NCBI RefSeq assembly: GCF_020740535.1
Contig: NZ_CP082362.1
Span: 6,073,501 to 6,137,500 of the forward strand
From: Streptomyces profundus
GTDB lineage: Bacteria; Actinomycetota; Actinomycetes; Streptomycetales; Streptomycetaceae
Length of the DNA: 64,000 nt
Direction: 5' to 3'
A model generated the notes under the pieces. That model was not told the origin of the DNA, did no database searches, and was given only the letters and a program-made list of their open reading frames with translations. Below are positions 25,060 to 33,048 of this stretch, one piece after another. Position 1 is the first letter of the stretch; each line of letters begins with the position of its first letter. The position numbers and the translations under genes were made by a program.

Positions 25060-25860
25060 TCAGGCCACGGCGAGCGTCCAGACCGTTCGGGTGGGGTGTC
25101 CCTCGGGGGTGTGGTCGGCGACGGTCAGCCGTCCCGGCTCGCCACCGGGGACGGGGGCGAGGTCGGTTCCGACCCGCCAGGGCAGGGTGGAGCGGACGAT
25201 GCGCCAGACCTCGCCGCGACCGTCGTCCGGGCCCACGATGCGGCCCATGGACAGTTCGAAATCGACCAGTTGGCGGGCACGGTGAATGTCCGGTGCGGCC
25301 TCGCGCAGCTGGTCGAGCAGCGAGGTGTCGTCCCGTAGCGTGCCTGGCGCGCGGTCCCGGACATAGCCGAAGTGGTCGCCGAGCCGGAGCAGCAGACCCT
25401 GCCGTCCGTCGGGGCCGCGCAGCGGCGTCTCCCGGACGGTGGGCGACATGGGCGGCGGCGCCGCGACCCAGCGCTCGGTGTAGGGCCGGTGCACGCCGGT
25501 CTCGATCAGCGCGCCGTCGGGGCCGCGGTGGAGCCGGCCGGCGTCGGGGGTGGGCCCGGCGGGGTGCAGGGAGAGCGGCCTGGTCCACTCCACCCGGTCG
25601 CCCTGGTCCAGCAGCCGGCCGGCGAACGCCTCCTGGCCGGCCAGGGCCAGCACCTCGTCGACGTCCAGGCCGGCCAACGAGGCGGCGGTGGAGCGCTGTT
25701 CGGCCGGCGGCTGCCGTAGGTCGCAGTAGTGGACGTCTAGGTGCAGCCAGTGAACCTCGGTGCGGGTGTCCGGCGGCAGGTCGGGCAGCCTGATCCAGTC
25801 GCGTCGCCACAGCCGGCGGCGGGGCAGGGCGTGGGCCCCCACCGCCTCGGGCGCCTTCAT
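25060..25860 (-). CDS. Hypothetical protein in carboxylase operon
   Basis: 266 residues, family not recognised. No signal peptide or membrane helix. Aromatic- and Arg-rich, predicted mostly beta: VHWLHLDVHYCDLRQPP, VEWTRPLSLHPAGP, ETGVHRPYTERWVAAPPPMSP, LLLRLGDHFGYVRDRAPG, VDFELSMGRIVGPDDGRGEVWRIVRSTLPWR and a final GHPTRTVWTLAVA. The alternating pattern and the E-T-G-..-Y-E-R-W box are reminiscent of lipocalin-like barrels, which is only a guess. Its ATG overlaps the stop of the carboxylase gene (ATGA) and it sits where allophanate hydrolase is usually found. Confidence 0.8.
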   Translation of the reverse strand: MKAPEAVGAHALPRRRLWRRDWIRLPDLPPDTRTEVHWLHLDVHYCDLRQPPAEQRSTAASLAGLDVDEVLALAGQEAFAGRLLDQGDRVEWTRPLSLHPAGPTPDAGRLHRGPDGALIETGVHRPYTERWVAAPPPMSPTVRETPLRGPDGRQGLLLRLGDHFGYVRDRAPGTLRDDTSLLDQLREAAPDIHRARQLVDFELSMGRIVGPDDGRGEVWRIVRSTLPWRVGTDLAPVPGGEPGRLTVADHTPEGHPTRTVWTLAVA

Positions 25861-28800
25861 CGTCCCGCTCCGGCCGGTTCCCCATCGGGGGCGATGACCA
25901 CCAGCGGGTCCCCCGCCGCGACCTGGGCGCCGGCGCCGACCACCACCTCGTGGACCACGCCGGCGCTGGGCGCGGTGACCAGGGTCTCCATCTTCATGGC
26001 CTCAAGCGCGAGCAACGGCTGGCCGGCCTTAACGTGTTCGCCCCTGGCCACGTCGACCCGCCAGACGTTGGAGACGAACGGGGCGTCCACCCGCGCGCCG
26101 CCCTCGGGAAGGACCAGCTCGGTGGCCGGTGGGGGAGCGGCGGCCGACTCGGCACGGCTGGCGCGGTCGAACTCGCCCGCCGCCTCCCACTGGGCGCGCT
26201 CCCGGGCGAAGGCGGCCGTCTGGCGAGCCCGGAAGGCGGCGATGGACGTGGCGTTCTCGGCCAGGAACTGTTCATGGGCGGCGAGCGAGAAGGTGCCGTC
26301 CTCGATCTCCGGCCGGGCGCGGCCGGCCGCCATGTCGGCGCGCAGTTCCAGGAGTTCGTCGGCGCTGACCGGGTACCAGGAGATGCGGTCGAAGAACCGC
26401 AGCAGCCAGGGGCGGTCGGGGGCGAACGGCGGGGTGCGGCGGAAGCGGCTCCACACCTGGGTGGTGCGGCCGACGAACTGGTATCCGCCGGGCCCCTCCA
26501 TGCCGTAGACACAGAGATAGGCCCCGCCGATGCCGACCGAGTTCTCCGCCGTCCAGGTGCGGGCCGGGTTGTACTTGGTGGTGACCAGCCGGTGACGCGG
26601 GTCCAGTGGGGTGGCCACCGGCGCGCCCAGATACACGTCGCCCAGGCCCAGTACGAGGTACTCCGCGCCAAAGACGGTCTCCAGCACGTCGTCCACGCTC
26701 GCCAGCCCGTTGACCCGTCGGATGAACTCGATGTTCCACGGGCACCAGGGCGCGTCGTCGCGGACGCCCGTCATATAGCGTTCGACGGCTTCCCTGGTCG
26801 CCGGATCGTCCCAGCTCAGCGGCAGTCGGACGCGGCGGCTCGGCACCACCAGGCGCGAGGTCGCGGGCAGCGCGCCCTCGATCTCGACGAGCGCGCCGAG
26901 CAGCTTCCCGAGCGGCAGCACATCGGGGTCGGTGTGCACCTGGAGGGAGCGGATGCCGGGGGTCAGATCGACGATGCCCGCCAGCTCGCCGCGCTCCCGC
27001 AGCTGGTCGAGCCGGGTGTGCAGGGCGTGCACGCGGGCGCGCAGCGCCAGGTCGAGCACCATCTCGCCGTACTCGACCAGGAGATGGTCGTCGCCGCCAC
27101 GCCGGTAGGTGACCGCCGGCGCGCCGTCGCCGCCGGGCCGGCGGGCCAGCACCCCGTCGTCCCCGTCCCCGCCGTCGGGCGGGACGGCGCGGCGGGCGGC
27201 GCCGCGCGCGGGGGAGAGGTCGCCGCGCGAGGGCGCGGTGTCCGCGCGCACCGGCACGAAGCGCACGGTGTCGCCCGGCCGCAGCTGCCCCAACTTCCAG
27301 CGCTCGGCGCCGATCACCGTCACCGGGCAGACGAATCCGCCGAGGCTGGGCCCGTCGGGGCCGAGCAGGATCGGCGTGTCCCCGGTGAAGTCCAGGGCGC
27401 CGACGGCATAGGCGGTGTCGTGGATGTTGGACGGGTGGAGCCCGGCCTCGCCGCCGTCGGCGCGGGCCCAGGCCGGTTGGGGGCCGTCAAGACGCACCCC
27501 GGTTCTGGCCGAGTTGAAGTGCACGGTGTAGGCACTGCGGTAGAGCGTGCCGATGTCCTCGTGGGTGAAGAACTCCGGTGCCCCGTGCGGGCCCTCGGTG
27601 ACCGCCAGCTCCCAGGCGTCGGTCAGCGCCGGGCGCCGGTCGGCCGGCACCTGGCCGACCGGCGCGCCGGCCGCCGTCCCGGTGCGCAGCACATCGCCGA
27701 CGCGCAGCGCCCGCCCGCCGTGGCCGCCGAAGCCCCCGAGGGTGAACGTCGATGCGCTGCCCAGATAGAGCGGAACGTCGAGGCCGCCGGCGAACAGCAG
27801 ATAGGTGCGCAGCCCAGGACCGGGCGCGGCGCCGATGTCCAGTGCGCCGCCGGCCGGCACGGTGAACGGCTCCCAGAGCGGCATCTCGGCACCGTCCACG
27901 GTCACCGGGCACGGTGCGCCGGTCACACAGACGGTCGTGGCATGGCTGAAGCTCAGCGCGGGCCCCTGTGCTGTGCACTCCAGGCCAGGGGCTCCTTCCG
28001 GGTTGCCCAGGGCCGCGTTGCCCAGCCGGAAGGACAGTTCGTCCATCGGGCCGCTCGGCGGAACCCCCACCTGCCACAGGCCGATCCGGCCGGGCGCGTC
28101 CTGCACGGTGCTCAACAGTCCCGGCCTGGTCACGGTGATCCGGGGCGTGGGATCGGCGACGGTGTCCAGGGTGGCCGTGTGGTGGGTCGCCGCCCGTACC
28201 TCGGGATGTTCGGTCAGCGCGGCCAACAGGCCCAGATTCACCTCGATGCCGTGCATGGTGGTGGCGCGCAGTGCCTTCCCGAGCCGATCGAGCGCCGCGT
28301 CCCTGGTCGGTCCTGTGGTGATCACCTTGGCCAACAGCGGGTCGTAGCAGGTCGACACCTCGGTGCCGGACTCGACCCAGCCGTCCACCCGGACGGGTGG
28401 CCCGGCGGGCAGGACGACCTCGGTCAGCAGCCCCGCGCTCGGCGCGAACCCGCGCGCCGGGTCCTCCGCGTAGACGCGGGCCTCCACCGCGTGCCCCGTG
28501 ACCGGGACCGCGCCGCTGGTGGCGCCCTCGGGGAGATGGGGGTCGAGCACCCCGCGCTCGCCGCGCGCCAGCCGCAGCATCCAGGCCACCAGATCGACGC
28601 CGGTGACCTCCTCGGTGACCGGATGTTCCACCTGGAGACGGGCGTTGACCTCAAGGAACGACGCCTCTTCGCGGCGCGGGTCGTAGACGAACTCCACGGT
28701 GCCCGCCCCTCGGTAGGCGACCGAGGCGGCCAGGGCGCGGGCGGAGGCGTGCAGCCGTGCGCGCAGCGCTTCGGGGAGGTCGGGGGCGGGTGCCTCCTCC

Positions 28801-29528
28801 ACCACCTTCTGGTGGCGGCGTTGGAGCGAGCAGTCCCGGTCGCCCAGCGAGACCACCCGCCCGGTGCCGTCGCCGAAGATCTGCACCTCGACATGGCGGG
28901 CGCGCTCCACATAGCGTTCGGCGAAGACGCCGGCGGTGCTGAAGCTGGTCGCGGCCAGCCGACTGACCGCCGCATAGCGCTCGTTGAGTTCCTGGGCGTC
29001 GTGGCAGACCCGCATCCCGATGCCGCCCCCGCCGCCGGTGGCCTTGAGGATCACCGGATAGCCGATCTCGTCGGCCGCGGCGACGGCCGCCGCCGCGTCG
29101 GGCAGCAGCTCGGTGCCGGGAAAGACGGGCACCCCGGCGGCCCTGGCCGCGGCGCGCGCGGTGTGTTTGGTGCCGAAGATCCGCAGCTGCTCGGGCGTGG
29201 GGCCGACGAAGACCAGCCCGGCGGCTGTGACCGCCTCGGCGAACGCGGCGTCCTCGGAGAGGAACCCGTAGCCCGGGTGCACCGCGCCGGCACCGGTGCG
29301 GGCCGCGGCCTCCAGCAGGGCGTCCCGCCGCAGATAGCTCTCGCTCGCCGGGGCCGGGCCCAACCGGACGGCCTCGTCGGCGAGGTGGACATGGGGGGCG
29401 CCCCGGTCGACGTCCGAGAACACCGCGACCGTGCGCAGTCCCAGCATCCTGGCCGAGCGGATGATCCGGCAGGCGATCTCGCCCCGGTTGGCGACCAACA
29501 GGGTCTCGAACGCGGGTGGTCGGGTCAT
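25857..29528 (-). CDS. Biotin-dependent urea/guanidine carboxylase
   Basis: 1223-residue multidomain enzyme. Residues ~1-450 are biotin carboxylase (LLVANRGEIACRIIRSA, ATGGGGGIGMRV, FLEVNARLQVEHPVTEEVTG). Residues ~460-780 are the KipA/AHS2 carboxyltransferase half (GLLSTVQDAPGRIGLWQVGVPPSGPMD), ~820-1060 the KipI/AHS1 half (VEYGEMVLDLALRARVHAL), and the C-terminus is a biotinyl domain with ALEAMKMET, biotin lysine K1179. The order equals the urea-carboxylase part of urea amidolyase. Because it is coupled to two DUF1989 proteins, guanidine carboxylase is at least as likely as urea carboxylase. ATGA overlaps at both ends with its neighbours. Confidence 0.92.
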   Translation of the reverse strand: MTRPPAFETLLVANRGEIACRIIRSARMLGLRTVAVFSDVDRGAPHVHLADEAVRLGPAPASESYLRRDALLEAAARTGAGAVHPGYGFLSEDAAFAEAVTAAGLVFVGPTPEQLRIFGTKHTARAAARAAGVPVFPGTELLPDAAAAVAAADEIGYPVILKATGGGGGIGMRVCHDAQELNERYAAVSRLAATSFSTAGVFAERYVERARHVEVQIFGDGTGRVVSLGDRDCSLQRRHQKVVEEAPAPDLPEALRARLHASARALAASVAYRGAGTVEFVYDPRREEASFLEVNARLQVEHPVTEEVTGVDLVAWMLRLARGERGVLDPHLPEGATSGAVPVTGHAVEARVYAEDPARGFAPSAGLLTEVVLPAGPPVRVDGWVESGTEVSTCYDPLLAKVITTGPTRDAALDRLGKALRATTMHGIEVNLGLLAALTEHPEVRAATHHTATLDTVADPTPRITVTRPGLLSTVQDAPGRIGLWQVGVPPSGPMDELSFRLGNAALGNPEGAPGLECTAQGPALSFSHATTVCVTGAPCPVTVDGAEMPLWEPFTVPAGGALDIGAAPGPGLRTYLLFAGGLDVPLYLGSASTFTLGGFGGHGGRALRVGDVLRTGTAAGAPVGQVPADRRPALTDAWELAVTEGPHGAPEFFTHEDIGTLYRSAYTVHFNSARTGVRLDGPQPAWARADGGEAGLHPSNIHDTAYAVGALDFTGDTPILLGPDGPSLGGFVCPVTVIGAERWKLGQLRPGDTVRFVPVRADTAPSRGDLSPARGAARRAVPPDGGDGDDGVLARRPGGDGAPAVTYRRGGDDHLLVEYGEMVLDLALRARVHALHTRLDQLRERGELAGIVDLTPGIRSLQVHTDPDVLPLGKLLGALVEIEGALPATSRLVVPSRRVRLPLSWDDPATREAVERYMTGVRDDAPWCPWNIEFIRRVNGLASVDDVLETVFGAEYLVLGLGDVYLGAPVATPLDPRHRLVTTKYNPARTWTAENSVGIGGAYLCVYGMEGPGGYQFVGRTTQVWSRFRRTPPFAPDRPWLLRFFDRISWYPVSADELLELRADMAAGRARPEIEDGTFSLAAHEQFLAENATSIAAFRARQTAAFARERAQWEAAGEFDRASRAESAAAPPPATELVLPEGGARVDAPFVSNVWRVDVARGEHVKAGQPLLALEAMKMETLVTAPSAGVVHEVVVGAGAQVAAGDPLVVIAPDGEPAGAGR

Positions 29529-30199
29529 GCGGTGGCCCCCGGCTCAGGCCGGGTGACGACCATCCGCACCGGCGTCGGGTCGAAGGCGTTGCAGGGGTTG
29601 TTGATCTGCGGGCAGTTGGAGACCAGGACCAGGGTGTCGACATCGGCACGCACGGCGACCCGTTTGCCCGGGGCCGAGAGGCCGTCCACGATGCCCAGTG
29701 CGCCGTCCGGATCGACCGGGACGTTCATGAACCAGTTGATATTGGGCGCCAGATCCCGGGCGGTCAGCCCATGACGTGCCCCTTCGCGGAGAAAGTTTTC
29801 TTTGCAGCTGTGTTGATGTTCGGTGTGATGCCCGTAGCGAAGGGAGTTGGACTCCTTGGAGCAGGCGCCGCCCAGGGTGTCGTGCGCGCCCACCTCGTCG
29901 TCCACCACGGTCATCAGGGCCTCGCCGGTGTCGGCGCGCAGCACCGATCCGGTGGTGAGGAGGATTCCGCCCTGGCGACGCACGGTCTCCGGCGCCGAGT
30001 AGCGCACGGCGGTGTCCCGCGCGGCATAGAGCAGGCAGTCCACGGCCTGGTTCCCCGCCAGATCCACGATGGTCAGCACATCCCCGGCTGCCACCACCGC
30101 CGACCAGGGCGCGCGGGCGGCCACCAGCTGGTCGAGCAGCACCTCTCCCGGCACCAACGCCGGTGCGGTGGAAGGGAGTTGCTCCATGCTCGCGGTCAT
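29525..30199 (-). CDS. DUF1989 protein, urea-carboxylase-associated protein 2 / carboxyguanidine deiminase subunit
   Basis: 224-residue DUF1989-family protein. Visible features: VLTIVDLAGNQAVDCLLYAARD, GSVLRADTGEALMTVVDDEVGAHDTLGGACS, a Cys-Lys-His-rich segment near ESNSLRYGHHTEHQHSCKENFL, and FMNVPVDPDGALGIVDG. In guanidine-degrading bacteria the pair formerly called urea-carboxylase-associated proteins forms a heteromeric deiminase (CgdAB) turning carboxyguanidine into allophanate. Overlaps both neighbours by 4 nt, so stoichiometric expression is expected. Confidence 0.87.
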   Translation of the reverse strand: MTASMEQLPSTAPALVPGEVLLDQLVAARAPWSAVVAAGDVLTIVDLAGNQAVDCLLYAARDTAVRYSAPETVRRQGGILLTTGSVLRADTGEALMTVVDDEVGAHDTLGGACSKESNSLRYGHHTEHQHSCKENFLREGARHGLTARDLAPNINWFMNVPVDPDGALGIVDGLSAPGKRVAVRADVDTLVLVSNCPQINNPCNAFDPTPVRMVVTRPEPGATA

Positions 30200-31074
30200 C
30201 GCACACCCCTCGCCAGCAGATCGGAATCGGTGTTGGCGATGGCCGCCAGATGCTCGGGGCCCAGCTCGCCCAGCAGCTCCCCGGCGGCCAGCGCCGCGAG
30301 GTCCGCCTCGGCGCGCCAGGCCCTGATCTCCAGGGGGGAGCAGCTGAACTCAGCCCTCGGGTCCAGTGGATGCGCGGTGTTGGCGATCAGGACCAGGGTG
30401 TCCAGATGGGTCAGCAGCTCGACGGAGCGGCCGGGGCCCGCCGACCCCAGAAAGCCGAGGCGGCCGGCCGCGTCCACCCGCACCCCCTGGAAGAAGGAGA
30501 CGGACGGCGGCAGGTCACGGACCGTCAGATCGTGCTTGAGCGCGCCCATCAGGAGCAGCTCCCGGCCGGCCGGCGTGGTGGAGAACGGTGCGGACGCGCC
30601 GTAGCGCGCGTTGTTGCCGGCCGCGGTGCTGGTGCCGGTGAGCGCGTCATGGTGCCCTTCGGCGGTGTCGGCGACCACCGTGGCCAGCACCCGGCCGAAT
30701 CCGCTCAGCAGCGGATGCCCGGTGGTGGGATACGCCTGCCAGGGCACCTTGACCGTGTCAGCGACGCTGAGCCGCTCCTGGGTGGCGCCGGCCCGGTGCA
30801 GGAGCAGGTGCGCACAGGCGTCGCCGGCCGGGTCGGTCAGCCCCAGCCGGGTGCCCCTGGCCAGCGCGGCGGTGGTGTACCCGCCGGGGGCCACGGTCTC
30901 CGCCCAGGTGAGGGGCCCGGGCAGCGGCCCTTCCTGGCCCGGGATCCGGGGTGCGCGCTCCGGGGGCACATGGCGCATATGGGGGGCGACCCGTCCGTGC
31001 TGGTCCCGCGCGTGGGCTCTGGCCCCGGCGGTGGTGGCGGTGCCGGCAGCGGCTCCGCCTGGCGTCGATGTCAC
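30196..31074 (-). CDS. DUF1989 protein, urea-carboxylase-associated protein 1 / carboxyguanidine deiminase subunit
   Basis: 292-residue DUF1989 protein, paralogous to the next gene. Motifs: TTAGARAHARDQ, WAETVAPGGYTTAALARGTRLGLTDPAGDACAHLLLH, VADTVKVPWQAYPTTGHPLLSGFGRVLATVVAD, RDLPPSVSFFQGVRVDAAGRLGF and LVLIANTAHPLDPRAEFSCSPLEI. First gene of the operon. Start is uncertain: GTG 31074 is chosen for GGGAG five nt upstream; TTG at 31104 is also in frame. Expected partner of the smaller DUF1989 protein in an enzyme complex acting on the carboxylase product. Confidence 0.87.
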   Translation of the reverse strand: MTSTPGGAAAGTATTAGARAHARDQHGRVAPHMRHVPPERAPRIPGQEGPLPGPLTWAETVAPGGYTTAALARGTRLGLTDPAGDACAHLLLHRAGATQERLSVADTVKVPWQAYPTTGHPLLSGFGRVLATVVADTAEGHHDALTGTSTAAGNNARYGASAPFSTTPAGRELLLMGALKHDLTVRDLPPSVSFFQGVRVDAAGRLGFLGSAGPGRSVELLTHLDTLVLIANTAHPLDPRAEFSCSPLEIRAWRAEADLAALAAGELLGELGPEHLAAIANTDSDLLARGVR

Positions 31075-31186
31075 ATCCACTCCCGCGACGATGGTTTCTA
31101 TCAACTGATCCGAAAGGGTCTCGGCCGTCGATTTCCGCCGGGCCGCCCGGGGCGAGAACAGCGTGTTGCGGGAGGTGGGTTGGTGT

Positions 31187-31204
31187 TTCCGCCGTATGGC
31201 GGAA
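31187..31204. promoter_or_regulatory. Perfect palindrome TTCCGCC-GTAT-GGCGGAA (putative operator)
   Basis: 7-bp perfect arms around GTAT, 113 nt before the first carboxylase-operon gene. The size and TTCCGCC arm resemble sites of IclR- or TetR-type repressors; the TetR protein encoded at the end of the operon is the obvious candidate ligand-responsive regulator. Confidence 0.55.
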
Positions 31205-31331
31205 GGCTCACGCCGGCGCGTCCCGGCGGGCGCCCTCGGCCTCGTCCGGCGCCGTGCCGCCCCTCGTCATCGCGCTCCCCTCCGGGCCGCGAGTGTTTCC
31301 GGCGTGTTGCTGGGGTGCTCCGGTGCGGACT

Positions 31332-31349
31332 CTGGGGGTGCAACCCCAG
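31332..31349. promoter_or_regulatory. Near-perfect palindrome CTGGGGGTGCAACCCCAG (putative operator)
   Basis: 18 nt, 16 of which are palindromic, 177 nt upstream of the ScoE-like gene and unrelated to the other palindrome, so possibly a second operator serving the plus-strand triad. Confidence 0.45.
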
Positions 31350-31525
31350 TACCCGGGTGGGCGGGTGGCGGGACATTGGCCCTTATCGGGACACCGGCTA
31401 TCGCGACTGCAAAGCAAACGAACGGGGGCGAGGCCGCCTCCAGGTGAGGGACCGGAGGTGCCACCGCGCCGCGAGTCGTCCCGGAACGTCGTAGAGCTGT
31501 CGAGTATCCGCAGAAAGGGTCAGGA

Positions 31526-32416
31526 ATGATTACCGTTCCGCAGGAGAACGCCAAGCTGGGCATCGCCGTCGAGGACTTCGACCCGCTCCAGGTGTCTCCC
31601 GAGCAACTGACCGAACTGAAGCAACTCGTCTACCAGCACCGGATCGTGGTTCTGCGGAACCAGACGCTCTCCTCGGCCGAGTTCGTCGCCTTCGGCCGGC
31701 GCCTGGGCGAGGTGGAGACCTACTACCAGCCGATGTACCACCACGCCGAGCACAAGGAGATCTTCGTCTCCTCCAATGTGAAGAAGGACGGCGAACAGGT
31801 CGGAGTGCCGCAGACCGGGAAGTTCTGGCACCACGACTACTCGTTCATGCCCCGGCCGTTCGGGCTCACCCTGATCTACCCCCAGGTCGTGCCCCAGAAG
31901 AACCGGGGCACGTTCTTCATCGACATGGCGAAGGCCCACGCGGACCTCACCGACGAGTTGAAGGCCGAGGCGGCCGACACCCGCGTCCTCAACAGCGTGC
32001 GGCGCTACTTCAAGATCCGCCCGACCGATGTCTACCGCCCCATCACCGACATCATGGCCGAGGTCGAGCGGGAGACGCCGGCCGTCGCCCACCCCACCGT
32101 CTTCAACCACCCGGTCACCGGCGAGACCCTCCTCTATCTGAGCGAGGCCGTCAGCTACCAGATCGAGACCGCCGACGGCCGGCCCGCGCGCGCCGGGCTG
32201 CTGGAGGATCTGCTGGAGGCATGCGGCCAGGCGGACACCACCTTCGAGCACGAGAACATCCACCTCCAGACCTTCGACAAGGGCGATCTGCTGGTGTGGG
32301 ACAACCGGGCGCTCGTCCACCGGGCCCTGCACACCCCGAACCCCGAGCCGACCGTCTCCCACCGCGTCACCGTGCACGACGAGCACCCGTTCTACCCGGG
32401 AATCGGCGCCGAATGA
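31526..32416 (+). CDS. scoE: ScoE/Rv0097-like Fe(II)/2-oxoglutarate dioxygenase (isonitrile-forming)
   Basis: 296-residue TauD/TfdA-family enzyme. Iron ligands H102-x-D104 (FWHHDYSFMPRPFG) and H264 (NRALVHRALH), 2-oxoglutarate arginine R279 (SHRVTVHDEHPFYPG). The tyrosine cluster Y66, Y67, Y71 (ETYYQPMYHHAEHKEIFVSSN), K162 and H268 keep the relative spacing of the ScoE active site as I remember it. ScoE oxidatively decarboxylates an N-carboxymethyl-3-amino acid to a beta-isonitrile acid. Gene order with the next two genes equals Rv0097-Rv0098-Rv0099 of M. tuberculosis. AAAGG precedes ATG at 7 nt. Confidence 0.9.
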   Translation: MITVPQENAKLGIAVEDFDPLQVSPEQLTELKQLVYQHRIVVLRNQTLSSAEFVAFGRRLGEVETYYQPMYHHAEHKEIFVSSNVKKDGEQVGVPQTGKFWHHDYSFMPRPFGLTLIYPQVVPQKNRGTFFIDMAKAHADLTDELKAEAADTRVLNSVRRYFKIRPTDVYRPITDIMAEVERETPAVAHPTVFNHPVTGETLLYLSEAVSYQIETADGRPARAGLLEDLLEACGQADTTFEHENIHLQTFDKGDLLVWDNRALVHRALHTPNPEPTVSHRVTVHDEHPFYPGIGAE

Positions 32417-32439
32417 CGTCCGGGGGGGAGAGAACAGCC

Positions 32440-32973
32440 ATGGAGTTCGGGCACGACAAGGTGCTGCTGGACCGCGTGCTGAAGGTGTACAAGCCGCACT
32501 GCCGCTATCTCCTGACGACCTCGGTGCGGGCGGACGGGGACCCGGGGGAGCCCGACGGGCTCATCCGGCTGCGCGGGGACTTCCGTATCTCCGAGTCCTG
32601 CTATATCGACGACACCGGCCATTTCAACGCGGTCGAGTTCAATATCTGTTTCAACCAGATGATCTACTTCATCATGGCCAAGTCGCTCCAGGAGCGGGTC
32701 CTGGGAGTCTTCTCCTCCTGGGACATGGACACCTTCTGGCGCCGTCAGTTGCCCGACATGTTCATCGTGGACTTCTCCAGCTCGTTCCGACGCCCCATGC
32801 GCGGGCGGGAATTCTGGGGGGAGTTGGACATCGTCCGCGCCACCCGGCGCGACGGTGGTAACGGCCCGCTGGTCTTCCTCGACACCCTCTGCCGGTTCGG
32901 CGAGGCGGCGGCGCCCGCGTGCCGGGGCAAGGTCCGGCTGGCGCTGCGCGAGCCGGATCCGGGGAGCACATGA
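32440..32973 (+). CDS. scoD: FcoT/ScoD-like hot-dog thioesterase (enoyl glycyl-addition enzyme)
   Basis: 177-residue protein of the FcoT (Rv0098) family, hot-dog fold: YKPHCRYLLTTSVRA, IRLRGDFRISESCYIDDTGHFNAVEFNICFNQMIYFIMAK, and FRRPMRGREFWGELDIVRATRR. In isonitrile lipopeptide pathways this enzyme adds glycine to an alpha,beta-unsaturated acyl carrier and/or releases the product by hydrolysis, giving the substrate of the ScoE oxygenase. ATG 32440 follows a GGGGGGGAGAG tract; an alternative in-frame ATG at 32413 would overlap the upstream stop (ATGA). Sits between the dioxygenase and the ligase genes. Confidence 0.87.
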   Translation: MEFGHDKVLLDRVLKVYKPHCRYLLTTSVRADGDPGEPDGLIRLRGDFRISESCYIDDTGHFNAVEFNICFNQMIYFIMAKSLQERVLGVFSSWDMDTFWRRQLPDMFIVDFSSSFRRPMRGREFWGELDIVRATRRDGGNGPLVFLDTLCRFGEAAAPACRGKVRLALREPDPGST

Positions 32974-33048
32974 CGACCGGGGCACCGCGCGCCGAGAGCT
33001 GGCGCCCCAGCCCACCGCACCCGCCCACCCCGTGAGCCGAGGAGCACG

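Larger units (their letters stand above)
31075..31525. other. Divergent intergenic region, carboxylase operon / isonitrile triad
   Basis: About 450 nt separating two divergent operons. It carries two clear palindromes (31187-31204 and 31332-31349), annotated separately, and AAAGG at 31515 as ribosome-binding site of the dioxygenase gene. I looked for a guanidine (ykkC-type) riboswitch on the minus strand and did not find its conserved blocks. Frames open here are not convincing genes. Confidence 0.55.

Noticed and set aside
25950..29774. 1274-codon open frame antisense to the carboxylase gene
   Set aside because: Product is Arg/Gly/His/Gln-rich without domains; long antisense frames are normal at this GC, and the minus-strand carboxylase is unmistakable.
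31105..31525. Guanidine (ykkC) riboswitch before the carboxylase operon
   Set aside because: Looked for the conserved paired blocks on the minus strand and found none; only palindromes are seen. A covariance search would settle this.
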